This document shows positions 44,090-54,913 of a stretch of DNA of 64,000 bases, one piece after another. A program made the position numbers and the translations under genes. The notes below the pieces were generated by a model. The model made no database searches, had not been told where the DNA came from, and worked only from the letters and a program-made list of their open reading frames with translations. Source of the stretch: Anadara kagoshimensis (lineage: Eukaryota > Mollusca > Bivalvia > Arcoida > Arcidae); assembly GCA_021292105.1 (NCBI GenBank), contig CM037867.1, positions 12,238,183 through 12,302,182 on the forward strand, given 5' to 3'. Each line of letters opens with the position of its first letter. The stretch's first letter is position 1.

Positions 44090-44760
44090 AACATTTACCA
44101 CCACTATATATTTTTTCACAACTGGTTGTAACCATTGTATCAGCAGCTAGTAAGCATATGCATTATGCACCTTTAAAATGCAATATCTAGTTTTAAACAT
44201 CCTTGAACATATACATGTATCATATCTTGTGAGGTCTGTACCATTTCAATCCCCATGGCATTATACATGTATAAAAATGATCAACATTTCATATTACCGA
44301 TAATATTTTCTAAAAGGTTCCTTTAGACACTTGAGACTACTGGAATGTTTTTGAGTCTTGTGTTAACTTAATTTGATTCCTTATATTAAGCAAGAAGCAG
44401 GTGTGTACATATAATGCTTGAGATTTTGAAGAAAGGCAGTCAGACCCCTGAAAAGTCAGGGTAAAATAAAAAAGCCTCGTTTCTTTCATCATAGAGGGAA
44501 ATCTGTGAGGAAAAAATTATGTAACATTCAATATTTTTTGTATGTGTATGTGCCTCCCCTTAGCTAAATCCTAAGAAAAAACCTGTTTGCCTGGAAAATG
44601 ATATGCAATATTTGTTTAGATAATTAGTCTATAGAAAAAATATGAAGAGGAATGTAACTTATAAAACTAATGTATTTATACATGGACATTCATGAAATAT
44701 CAAACATTGCCCTTTTGGATGTAAAATAAGCAGCTAAACAACAGCTTTCTTGACCATAAA
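44090..44760 (+). other. Non-coding stretch without a recognised feature
   Basis: AT-rich; no exon or repeat assigned. Confidence 0.4.
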
Positions 44761-45035
44761 TACCACTACTGTAGCTCAGTTTGTAGAGTGCTTGCTCCAT
44801 ATATGAAAAGGCGGGTTTGAATCCAGCTCTTGTCTGACCAAGACTTTAAAATAGGTAAAGGCTGTTCTTTTAAAAGGATGCCCCATGCATAGCACAGTAG
44901 GTATGGTGGGCTTAAAGAACTATCCTTGCATATTGCCCAAAACACACTGCAGAGATAAAAAAAAACCTGCCACTTCATCAATAGCTGGTGATGTCTTGAT
45001 GTAAGTGAATATTCTTGACTTGAAGGTAACATGGA
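44761..45035 (+). repeat. SINE family A (diverged)
   Basis: Head 'actgtagctcagtttgtaga' and 'ggcgggtttgaatccag', body 'gggcttaaagaactatcctt', tail 'gatgtaagtgaatattcttg'. Confidence 0.7.
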
Positions 45036-45332
45036 ATCAATCAATATATCTATAGTAAAATTGGGATGTAAATAATAATGTTCTAAATAAAACTGATTTA
45101 ATAGCTGTTACTTCATTTCTGTTACAAAACAAAAAAAAAAGTGAGAGATATCATTATCATGATCATATTGATACATGTTGTACTTGTACTTTCACTACAT
45201 TCAGTCTTTATGATCATAAATTTGTCAGATTTAAGATAGAGTTTCCTCCCTTTTGATGATATAAAAAATGCAGATTTTTATGTAGTATTATATACTGGTA
45301 ATGTACATGTACCAGGTTTACACAAATATAAA

Positions 45333-45450
45333 ATTATAAGTAGCCAAATTTCCAAAATTTATAAATAAATAGTCTTTTTTGAAATATTTTTTCACAAATT
45401 TACTTTTTAGAAAGAAGGACTACATTGTAATTGGCAACCATAAATATGAG
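45333..45450 (-). repeat. Dispersed 'tggctac' repeat, minus copy
   Basis: Plus-strand 'agtagccaaatttccaaaat' to 'attggcaaccataaa' is the complement of 7003-7137 and 32258-32405. Confidence 0.5.
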
Positions 45451-45889
45451 GAATAGAAACATATATACATGTATATGATTAGCCATAAGGGGCATATTTG
45501 ACCTCCAAAAATGACCTCCAAAAATGATTGGTGTCGGGCACAATTGAATTATTATACATTAAAAGTGCCCATTAATTTCTGCATTCTTTTAAGCACCATG
45601 AATTGAAATGTTGCTGTTACTGTATTTCAGTGCAGTAAAAAAGTCCAATTTTATGGATTTTCACATTTTGGGTCCTTTTCTGGCATGTTGATAATTTAAA
45701 AATTGTGGAAATCTAGATATATTTACATGTACTCCTTTAAGTGTTGAGTAAGAACAGACATAACAAAATTGAGCAAAGGATACTAGTATGTAGAATTTTA
45801 TCCTTTATTTATTAAGTCTATCAGAAAATACGGTAAGTCACATGCATCATACAGTATAGTGACACTTGCATAGGACTCTGTTTGTCAGA

Positions 45890-46145
45890 GAACCAGGGTG
45901 ACTCAGTGGCAGAGTGGTTCAAGCACACACTCATACAGATCACAGCACCTCACTGCCTAGGATCCACAACTACAGTCCTGCTTTGGCAGATCCTAGTGTG
46001 AGAAAGTTTTTCGGTTCACTTGCCAAAGGTTGGTGGTTTCCTCTGGTCACTCTAGTTTTCTCCACTATTCCAAAACTGACTACATTATTGATTGATATAA
46101 GTGAAGAAATCTTGTTAAGACCTAAAGCACCATTACTCCACTCCA
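45890..46145 (+). repeat. SINE family B
   Basis: Head 'gtgactcagtggcagagtgg', middle 'gatcctagtgtgagaaagtt' and 'ccaaaggttggtggtttcct', tail 'gatataagtgaagaaatctt' and 'caccattactccactcc'. Confidence 0.75.
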
Positions 46146-46279
46146 CTTAGAGAATGATTTTTATTGAGTTGCTCATTTTGAAATCAATACTACATGAAAA
46201 ACCATAAAATAATATGTTATTTAAGATAAACAGTCTGTTTCAGTTATTGAAAAGCATAGACTGAAATGTAATGAATGGT

Positions 46280-46490
46280 GATTTACAGCTGTCAAGATTC
46301 TTTCACTTATATTGGGATAGTTAAGGAAACTGGAGTCCCAGGAGAAAATGTCATCAAACTTGATAAACCTTCTCATTCAGTGGTCTACCCTTGTGATATT
46401 TGAATCTATAGACAGACAGAGGCTAACAGGCCTGTCTTATGTAAGTCTGTGGTTAAAATGCACCACTCAGTCACCAAGGTTCCTTTTTTG
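46280..46490 (-). repeat. SINE family B
   Basis: Plus-strand 'gtcaagattctttcacttat', 'gataaaccttctcattcagt' and the head complement 'caccactcagtcaccaaggt'. Confidence 0.65.
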
Positions 46491-46604
46491 AGTTATACAT
46501 ATACATTTCACAGCTGTTTAAACAGTTGAAGTCCTACTATACAGTAAATTAATTGGAACTAGATAATGTGACAGGTAGAAATGGTTAATGTTATAGTGAA
46601 GTGA

Positions 46605-46845
46605 AGTAATGGTGTTTTACACAAGTTAAGATTCTCTCTATATGATGGGATTAGTTTTTGGATAGTGTTGAAAACTGAATTCGAAGTTCAGAGTTGGAGA
46701 AAACTAGCAAGTAAACTGATAAACTTTCTCATACAAGGATTTTACCAAATGGTATTTGGGCCTTATAGACAGTAAGGGGCGATCATTGAGCCTGTCATCC
46801 ATAAGCCTGTGCTTTACTTCACTTGGCCACCAAGACCCCCTTTCT
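46605..46845 (-). repeat. SINE family B
   Basis: Plus-strand 'tggtgttttacacaagttaa', 'actgataaactttctcatac' and the head complement 'ttcacttggccaccaagacc'. Confidence 0.65.
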
Positions 46846-47384
46846 TTGAGCTGTTACTTAAACATTTAACAGATAATAGCTGTTCACCAATTAATTGTTA
46901 AAATTTAATTTGTTAAAAAATGAAGTACTTAGCTAATGTGACAATATTTTCACCTGTTACTGTGGTTATTTTTATGAATTTAAGAGGTCAATCAACTCAC
47001 TAATGTAAAATTAAAAAATCTCTTGGCAACTTTGTTTTTAAATTTTTTATTTTTTTATATTTGTGTCTTTCATTTAATTACTGTATATTGTAAAAAAAAC
47101 CTCTCTCTATTTCTCTTTCTGTCACACATCATAGAGATCCTTAACATGACATACATGTATGTATAACGTGCATATTGTCTATATAAACATCCTTACATAT
47201 ATATCCCCCAGGGCAAACATCTTAACACAAACTGTCATAACCAATTTATATTTGGGATATTTTCTTAATAAAAGTATATTTTGGTCCTCAGAGGCACAAC
47301 CTTTCTGTGTACAGTCAACAGGTCATAAGATGCTAAATGGTACTTCCGTCAGTCCTGATCAACTGGTTAAGATTTGATATCTGG

Positions 47385-47657
47385 ACCCAGTCCCCAGTTT
47401 AACAATTATTCCTTAGATAAGATTTTCCTTAACTCAAATCCGACAATTTTGACATCTTAATAATATTTTTTTTAATTGTAAAGATATTCGGGAAATTAAG
47501 GTGTCAGTTTGAAGGATTCACTTCAGTTTTTAACATTTGTATTTAGTTTTAATCAAAAATGTTTAGTCTTAGTTCCAAAAATAGATTGTCAAAACTCAAT
47601 AGATTAAAGTTAAGGAAAATTTTAGTTAAGAAATGATTGTGAATCTGGAGCCAGGCC
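47385..47657. mobile_element. Fold-back element, copy 1 of a tandem pair
   Basis: Left 'ccccagtttaacaattattc' plus 'cttagataagattttcctta' is complementary to right 'taaggaaaattttagttaag' plus 'aaatgattgtgaatctgg'. The arms are about 50 bp with a ~170-bp centre. Confidence 0.75.
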
Positions 47658-47910
47658 CCAGTTTCACAATCATTCCTTAGCTAAGATTTTCCTTAACTTA
47701 AATTTAGTAATTATTTGTAATCACTTTTTGGAACTACTGGTGAATATTTTTGTCAAAACTAAATGCAAATGTTTTAATTTAGAAGTGATCTTAAAAATGA
47801 CACCTTAAATTCCTAAACATCTTGAAAATTAACAAAATTATAAAGATTTGAAATTTTGCAAGATTTAAGTTAAGAAAAATCTTAGCTAAGGAATGATTGT
47901 GAAACTGGGA
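47656..47910. mobile_element. Fold-back element, copy 2 of a tandem pair
   Basis: Left 'ccccagtttcacaatcattc' plus 'cttagctaagattttcctta' pairs with right 'taagaaaaatcttagctaag' plus 'gaatgattgtgaaactggg'. The arms are better preserved than in the adjoining copy, with which it shares a boundary. Confidence 0.8.
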
Positions 47911-48164
47911 CTAGTTGTTCAAAACTCTGTTACCTAAAACAAAATGATAGGTAAAAATTAAATTTTTTATCAAAATTAAATATATTCATTACAGGCATAA
48001 AGTTAAATGTACACTTAAATTACTTCTTGACAATAGTAATTAAACTCATTAACTTTAAAACCTAAATCAAAAAAATATTCATTAATACCATGAATACACA
48101 CACATTTTCACTAACCAACTAGATAAGTTAACACAGAGCTTTGAACAACTGTGTCCTTATTCAA

Positions 48165-49005
48165 CTGTCTAGCACATATATTTCAGCTGCCTTGCTTATG
48201 TATTTCAGCTGTCTAGCAAATGTATTTCAGCTATTAACATATGTATTTCAGCTGTCTAGCTCATATATTTCAGCTGCCTAGCTTATGTATTTCAGCTGTC
48301 TAGCAATTGTATTTCAGCTGCCTAGCTTATGTATTTCAGCTGTCTAGCACATATATTTCAGCTGCCTAGCACATGTATTTCAGCTGCCTAACACATGTAT
48401 TTCAGCTACCTAACACATGTATTTCAGATGGCAAGCATGTATTTCAGTTGTCTAGATAGCACGTAAATTTCATTTGCCTTGTCCATGCATTTCGTCTGCC
48501 TAGCACATGTTTTCAACTGCCAAGTTAATGTATTTCAGCTGTCAGACACATGTACATGTATTTCAGCTTTCTTACACATATACATGTTTTTCCTCTGTCT
48601 AGTGCATGTGCCCAGAACCTGTATTTCAGCTGCCTAGCATTTGCATTTCAGCTGTCTAGGACATGAATTTCAGCTGCCTTGTAGATGTAATTCAGCTATC
48701 TAGGGCAGGTATTTAGCTGATAAGGACTACTATTTCAGCTGTTTGTATTTCATATGTATTTCAGCTGTTTAGCATGTGCATTTTACATGTAATTCAGCTT
48801 TTTAGCAGGTGTATTTTAGCCATCTAGAACATGTATTTCACATGTAATTCAGCTGTTTAGCACATGTATCTTAGCTGTCTGGCATAAGTATTTCATATGT
48901 ATTCCAGCTGCCTAGCACATATATTTCAGCTGTCTAGCACATGTATTCTAGCTGTCTAGGACATTATTTCAGCTGTCTAGCACATATATTTCAGCTACAC
49001 ATTGT
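48165..49005. repeat. ~25-bp minisatellite rich in CAGCTG
   Basis: Over 30 degenerate units of the type 'tgtatttcagctgtctagca' span about 840 bp. Most units contain CAGCTG, an E-box palindrome; I count roughly twenty exact ones. The units are diverged, with variants such as 'cagctacc' and 'cagttgtc', so the array is old. Confidence 0.92.
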
Positions 49006-49358
49006 TTTCTTCTATTGTTTTGTCACTGTGAGACCTCTCTCATAGTGTGACATTTATTAATGAGTTTGGACAAAATTTGTCTAAATAGTAATGATAATGA
49101 AAGGATAATATATACCAACACTTGTAAGGTACAAATTCTGGTTTAGTTCTATCTAGCAGATACCTAAAGGCAGGGATGAAGATTAGCAGGGCCCACTAGC
49201 CAATGGCTCCTAAAAATCTATCTTGGCCCCTAAATTTTTACAAATTTTACCTATTCATTACTATTATTACCGGTACTTCTTTTTTTAAGTAAACTGGGCC
49301 ACTAACTCAAAATAGTTAAGCTTCTACCCTGTAAAGGTATTCAGCAGAGTTCCATAAT

Positions 49359-49467
49359 ACAGTCCAACCTGCCTTAAAGGCCACCTCCATATAAGGGCCA
49401 CCTGTCCATTAAGGCCACTTTTACTTGTTCTTCCCTTGGGTGACTTTTATAGACAGGTTTGACTGTA
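49359..49467. mobile_element. Palindromic 'cagtc' MITE, 109 bp
   Basis: Left 'tacagtccaacctgccttaa' and right 'tatagacaggtttgactgta', TA at each end. Confidence 0.8.
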
Positions 49468-49489
49468 GTGATAAATTAATTGAAAGTAA

Positions 49490-49618
49490 TATGGTTCTCA
49501 ACACTAGAATGAACAGTTGTAAGTAGCAGCTAGTCCTGAAGATGGCAGCATAGGTGTCAAATAATGTAGACCAATAAAAATCTTACTACAACTGTTCATT
49601 CTAATGTTGAGAACCATT
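49490..49618. mobile_element. Fold-back MITE, 129 bp
   Basis: Inverted ends 'atggttctcaacactagaat' and 'attctaatgttgagaaccat', with 'gaacagttgtaagta' and 'tactacaactgttc' inside. The centre has 'cctgaagatggcagcatagg'. Confidence 0.8.
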
Positions 49619-49869
49619 TCTTTTAATTAAGTTTGTCTGAAAAAAATCATGACAGTATTAATACCAAGTTTTATCTTTAGTTCATTATTTCAGACAAAAT
49701 AAGAGATATATTCTAAATGAAATGGGGGTCTAATTATGACTCCATTTGTATATGACGTTCTGACGAAATAGGTTTATATATATCATCGTAAAAAACGTCA
49801 GTTGACATGTCAGTCAGGTGAATGGTGGTGTTTTTTGGTCTGTGTATATTGTACTTACAAACTACGATG

Positions 49870-49985
49870 ACATTTACACCATGTTGTACGAATCTCTTTA
49901 TTTTATTACTCGTTCAAGTGGACTATATCCTGTGCCTTCGGTACTTCTCATCTCCTCCTTAAAGAAAACTTGGTCATTAGGATCT
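49870..49985 (-). other. Weak candidate terminal exon on the minus strand
   Basis: The complement reads VFFKEEMRSTEGTGYSPLER and VIK before a TAA. There is no known family, no supported acceptor and no partner exon. It is recorded only because the composition is not low complexity. Confidence 0.12.
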
Positions 49986-50014
49986 TACTAGTATAATTGG
50001 GTTGTAACTTTAAA

Positions 50015-50690
50015 TACGTTTGTTTTGCTATTTGATTCTTTAATTCTCGGAAACTCGCCCATTTTTGCAAATGGAATATTTTTAATGGTAAGTTATCACA
50101 ATTTACAACATTTTTTACAATGACGTCTGCTCATAAATGATGTATTTGTTTTTGCTATTTGAATTTCTATTTCTCAAAAAATCCATTTTTGCATATGAAA
50201 AACTTTTTTTACAGTGATGTCTGCTCATAATTGATGTGTTTGATTTGCTATTTTATTCTTTAATTTTTGGAATTTTGCACATGGAATATTTTTAACGGTA
50301 AGACATAGCAATTTATCTTAAATATTTTGAGTTAAAAACTACATTTAATGGGGATGTCTGCTCATAAATGATACATTTTGTTTTGCAATTTATTTATTTT
50401 TAGGAAACTTGTTCCTTTATTGCACATATTTTTAATGGTGAGTTGTCACAATTTATCTTAATGGTAAATATTTTGAATGAGAAATTACATGTTTTTTTTA
50501 TGTTGTCAACTGCTCATAAATGATTTGTTTGTTTTGCAACTTTATGTCTCGGAAATGTGTCCATTTTTGAAAATGTAATATTTTTAATGGTAAGTTATCA
50601 CAATTCGTTTTAAATATTTTGAGTTATAAATTACAACATTTTTTACAGTGACGTCTGCTCATAAATGATGTGTCTGCTCTTTGTCATTAT
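50015..50690. repeat. Irregular ~95-150-bp tandem repeat, five units
   Basis: The marker 'tgctcataaatgat' recurs near 50127, 50222, 50359, 50511 and 50656. Each is preceded by 'acagtgacgtc' variants and followed by 'tttgttttgc', then 'ggaatatttttaatggtaag'. Confidence 0.75.
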
Positions 50691-50907
50691 CATTCTTGCT
50701 TCTTGTTAGATGGCAATTTTCAAATGTTGACAGGCATGAAGTTTTACTCGTGGGATATTTTTAATAAAAGCAATATATTGCTTACAGTAAAGTCTAAAAA
50801 AACTGACCCCTGAGTAAACTGAAAACTTGTCTAAACTGAACTACAGTGAAAGCTGTGAAAAATGATTTCCAAGTAAACTCAGAATCCATGTAATGTTAAA
50901 CTCGGAT

Positions 50908-51030
50908 ACAGTCAAACTCATCCATAAAGACCAACCAAAAGAACCAGTAAAATGGTCTTTATGAACAGGTGACTCTTATATACAGGTTCAAATAACATGA
51001 ATGAAGAGCAACTGGGATACAATTGTACTG
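50908..51030. mobile_element. 'cagtc' MITE, one end only
   Basis: 'acagtcaaactcatccataa', 'gaaccagtaaaatggtcttt' and 'gaagagcaactgggatacaa' match the left and central parts of 7574-7738. The other end is lost. Confidence 0.5.
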
Positions 51031-51426
51031 AGAGTGAGACTGTGTGCTTCAGTAGATAGGAAGTCCTAGTAGTTACTGGTATAACAGGAATCTTATTATG
51101 AAAATGTAAGTGTTTTAGATTGTGTCTTAAAAGGGTGTGCCACTGACTCACTTTATTAAATAATTGTTGAGGTATTTAATTGGCACTCATCTATTATATA
51201 CACAACCCTTGAGAGAGAAGGATATGCTTGAAGTTAATGATAAATTATCAGCATTTAAAACTCTTCAAAGTAAATAGAAGATTGTGTAAATCCATCGGTT
51301 GTTTTTTCATCCTCATTAGTTTTTACCTCTCAATAGAAGATTGTTTGTGTAAAACTCCTTTTTTTCACCACTCTCTCTCTCTCTCTCTTTCTCTCTAAGA
51401 CTGTGCATATCCACTCTCATTAGTTT

Positions 51427-52904
51427 TTAGCTCACCTGACCGAAGGTCATGTGAGCTTATGGCATAGCGCAGCGTGTGTATGTGTGTGCGTGCGTGCGTG
51501 TGTGCGTGTGTGCGTGTGTGCGTGCGTGCGTGCGTCGTTAACACCTATTTTCGACTTCTCCTCTGAAACTACTGGACAGTTTTTAATGAAACTTTGTCAG
51601 AAGTATATATGGGCCGGTGCAATTCAGATTTGTTCGTGGCGTTGCCATGGCTACCATAACTAGGTCAAGGTGACCTAGGGGTGCAAAAATCTTAAAAAAT
51701 CTTCTTCTCCGAAAGTACTGATTGGAGAAAAAATCTGATGTGATATTTGGCTTCTCTAGGGTCTTAAGCCTATAGTTTGTTCATTTTGTGAAATTCTGAT
51801 AAAAAATAGGTTACGCGTTTTTGCGTTTAATTTTGAAAAAATCGTAAAATAGCTTCAAATTGTTATAACTTGACTATTTGACCAGATAATAACATGGGGT
51901 TTTCAGTTTTGACATCTTCTTGTTAGTATCTTCAAAATGAGGTCAAGGTCAATTGTGAAGGTCGTGACCTAATTTTTTTTACCTCTGATTATAATTATTA
52001 TCTCGAAAACTATAAACTATTTGTATAGGCATGTATATTAGAATGTTGTAGGTATTGGTACAACGATCATTTTGGTGTATAGAAAAAGGTCATGGGTTCA
52101 AAGGTCAAGGTCACAGATGTGAAACAATACTGAAATAGTTAATTATCTCGAAAACTATAAACATTTTGTATAGGCATGTATATTAGAATGTTGTAGGTAT
52201 TGATACAACGATCATTTTGATGTATAGAAAAAGGTCATGGGTTCAAAGGTCAAGGTCACAGATGTGAAACAATACTGAAATAGTTAATTATCTCGAAAAC
52301 TATAAACATTTTGTATAGGCATGTATATTAGAATGTTGTAGGTATTGATACAACGATCATTTTGATGTATAGAAAAAGGTCATGGGTTCAAAGGTCAAGG
52401 TCACAGATGCGAAACAATACCGAAATGGTTAATTATCTCGAAAACTATAAACTTTTTGTATAGGCATGTATATTAGAATGTTGTAGGTATTGATACAATG
52501 ATCATTTTGATGTATAGAAAAAGGTCATGGGTTCAAAGGTCAAGGTCATAGATTCGAAACAATACCGAAATGGTTAATTATCTCGAAAACTATAAACTTT
52601 TTGTATAGGCATGTATAATAGAATGTTGTAGGTATTGATACAACGATCATTTTGATGTATAGGAAAAGGTCATGGGTTCAAAGGTCAAGGTAACAGATGT
52701 GAAACAATACTGAAATGGTTAATTATCTTGAAAACTATTAACTTTTTGTATAGGCATGTATACTAGAAAGTTGTAGGTATTGATACAACAGTTATCATGA
52801 TGTAAAGAAAAAAGTCATTGGGGTTTAGTATTTATGTTGTCTTTAAATCTATCAGCTTGCCATTAGTTATCAGGTGAGCGTATCAGGCCCATGGGCCTCT
52901 TGTT
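51427..52904. mobile_element. Bivalve-type dispersed element with 'ttagctcacctga' end
   Basis: It begins 'ttagctcacctgaccgaagg' and ends 'caggtgagcgtatcaggccc' plus 'atgggcctcttgtt'. The two ends contain the inverted pair 'gctcacctga' and 'tcaggtgagc'. After a GTGC-rich microsatellite (51470-51535) comes sequence of the type 'tttcgacttctcctctgaaa', then six 145-bp repeats. From recall, elements with these ends are widespread in bivalve genomes; no protein frame is seen. Confidence 0.75.
51996..52860. repeat. 145-bp tandem repeats, six copies
   Basis: 'aattatctcgaaaactataa' begins copies at about 51996, 52141, 52286, 52431, 52576 and 52721, a strict 145-bp period. Four copies contain 'ttcaaaggtcaaggtca'. 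The last copy is decayed. Confidence 0.95.
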
Positions 52905-52925
52905 ATCTTTTTCTCTAGTAGACAG

Positions 52926-53250
52926 ACCACTGCAGTAGCTCAGTCCGTAGAGTGCTCACTCTGTAAGTGGGAGGTTGTGGGTCTGATCAAAGACTTGAAA
53001 ATCTGTATTGACTGTTCTTTCACCAAGCACTGGGCATTATGAAATAAAATTCATGGTTCATTTGGACAAGAACTTAGAATAAACAAGGTATCATGTCACG
53101 GGAGGCGTGGTATTATAAAGAACTCTGCTGTATTATGCCATCAGCGCAATGCACAGGGAAAATTTCTGCACCTTTCCCTACTGTTGGCGACGTCTCAATA
53201 TAAGTGAAATATTCTTGACCGGGACCTTAAACATCATTACTCAACTCAAC
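52926..53250 (+). repeat. SINE family A, nearly full length
   Basis: Head 'gcagtagctcagtccgtaga' and 'gggaggttgtgggtctgatc', body 'ggaggcgtggtattataaag', tail 'caatataagtgaaatattct' and 'catcattactcaactcaac'. Confidence 0.8.
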
Positions 53251-53285
53251 TTTAGTAGAAAGAAATGGTTAGCTGAGAAACATGT

Positions 53286-53478
53286 ACGGTAAAACCAGTG
53301 AATTTAAAGACTACCTATGGATCCCGAGAAATATGGAAATATGACTTTAATAGACAAGTTGTCTGCATATACAGGATATTTTTGGTTAAAATATGTTGCA
53401 AAGGGACATTAAAACAGTAGTCTTAGTAGAAAGGTGGTCTTCATATTTAGGTAGTTGCTATAGCAGGTATTACTGTAC
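53286..53478. repeat. Diverged MITE-like segment ('taaaaccagtg...tattactgta')
   Basis: The ends 'ggtaaaaccagtgaattta' and 'agcaggtattactgta' are loosely inverted. The centre has repeated 'agtagaaaggtggtcttc'-like sequence. Confidence 0.4.
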
Positions 53479-53479
53479 T

Positions 53480-54217
53480 TGACAACAGTCAAGTCAAGAA
53501 CAATTTGACACAATACAAGGTAATGAAAGAAAAACAAAAGATAAACACATATTTGGACCACTGATTATGAAAGCAGAGCTACCAACTGAATCAAAACCCG
53601 CAGGTCAAACCTGCATTTCCACATGGATTACTGCTCACCCCCAATAAAAGAGACTGACCCGAAAATGGCCATAAGATTTGAGGATTTGCAGTGTTCATTC
53701 ATTACCAATTGGATCCATCTGTAATCACTGCGAATTTGAGTTACCTAGAACTCTCCAACCCCCTTAGCAGTGAGCCATGTACCGGTGCATTTTGGTTGTA
53801 ACCCACTATTACACAAAATTAGGTTGGCAGCTTTGTGAAAGTCCTGATGTTAGACAGGCAATGGAGTACATGTCTAGTGATATGGTTGTTGTTAAAGTAG
53901 TAATTAGTCGGTCCTCATTTATATAATTCGTTTTACAGCCAGTGTTCCATACATTTAAAAATAGAATCTAGATAAAGACCAATAGCTCTGTCCCCAGTAC
54001 TGTGACCTATATCCACCAAAATTTGTTATGTGGCACATTTTTTCATGTTAATGGTTTACATTTGTACCAAGTTTGATCAAAATCCATCCATGTATAGACA
54101 TGGAAGATATGGAGCTCACACGATATTGAGACGGACGGATGGACGGACAGACAGATAGGATGATTCTTAAATCCCCTTCCCCCTCCAACTTTGTATGCAG
54201 GGAGTGTAATAAACACT
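53480..54217. other. Non-coding stretch with a diverged dispersed repeat
   Basis: From about 54040 there is a segment, 'taccaagtttgatcaaaatc' followed by 'gacggacggatggacggaca', of a kind often seen in molluscan repeats. The rest is unassigned. Confidence 0.45.
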
Positions 54218-54232
54218 AAGTCTTATTTTACC

Positions 54233-54900
54233 TACTCATAATAAAAAACATATTTTATTTGGAATACCTAGCAAAAATAGCATTATAGAAAACATATTGA
54301 TTCTGGCAACAAAATTCTATATTTACAAAAGTAGATGTATTGAGAGTAAATTGTCTTTGAATGCCTTAGTATCATCCTTACATCATATGTATAGAACTGA
54401 AAAATTTTCATCTTTGTGCGATACCAGTCTATACAGTATGGAATTATGGGGGAAATGGCTCCCTCTATTTTCGTAATTATCTAATGAATAAATAATATAC
54501 TTACCGGTATTCTCAATTTTAGAAATCAAGCACATATGCATCCACAATCAAACTTCTAAGGAAGTCTGATAACTTTGGAAGAGATACAACATCGATTGCT
54601 ATATATAATGTCCACGTGGCTATAGGTGCGAGCAAAACAGTTATGATCACAAACGTATGTGTGCTTGGTGACCTATCTTAAAACCAGTTTGTCATTGTTA
54701 ACTATTAATGTACAAGGTCATGATCACGGGTATAGGAAGTCCAGTGTTTTGATAACATAGACACTGGGCTGCCCGTACTGGTGTTATATTTACAATTTAA
54801 AGTTGGTTTAATTGTATATCATGTATTTTATGTCGTATTGTGCTTGTGTTGTTGTGAAATGATATAAATAATTAAATAAAAAAAAAAAAAAAAAAAAAAA
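54233..54900 (+). mobile_element. 5'-truncated LINE with poly(A) tail and target-site duplication
   Basis: An insertion of about 668 bp ends in A23 and is flanked by 'gtcttattttacc' on both sides (54220-54232 and 54901-54913; two more A residues may extend it to 15 bp). The first third encodes the C-terminus of a LINE polymerase (54249-54476). The rest is 3' UTR with 'attaaataaa' just before the poly(A). This is a textbook target-primed reverse-transcription product. Confidence 0.9.
54249..54476 (+). pseudogene. LINE reverse transcriptase, C-terminal fragment
   Basis: The frame is open for 75 codons to TAA, with no start codon: HILFGIPSKNSIIENILILA, then TKFYIYKSRCIESKLSLNAL, ending ELWGKWLPLFS. 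The pattern (short hydrophobic segment, K-Y/F-YIYK, C-terminal KW) matches the tail of LINE polymerases as I know them. The catalytic domains are missing. The frame is intact, so the copy is probably recent. Confidence 0.75.
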
Positions 54901-54913
54901 GTCTTATTTTACC

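Noticed and set aside
48165-49005. CRISPR-like array
   Set aside because: Units are contiguous and degenerate, without spacer/repeat structure; it is a minisatellite.
49870-49985. Real terminal exon of a minus-strand gene
   Set aside because: Only about 25 codons, no good acceptor and no partner exon; kept as a very low-confidence note only.
51451-51663. 70-codon Cys/Val/Arg-rich frame (VCVCVRACVRVC)
   Set aside because: Translation of the GTGC-type microsatellite at the start of a dispersed element.
54233-54900. Processed pseudogene of a host mRNA
   Set aside because: Poly(A) and target-site duplication would fit, but the encoded peptide matches a LINE polymerase C-terminus rather than a host protein.
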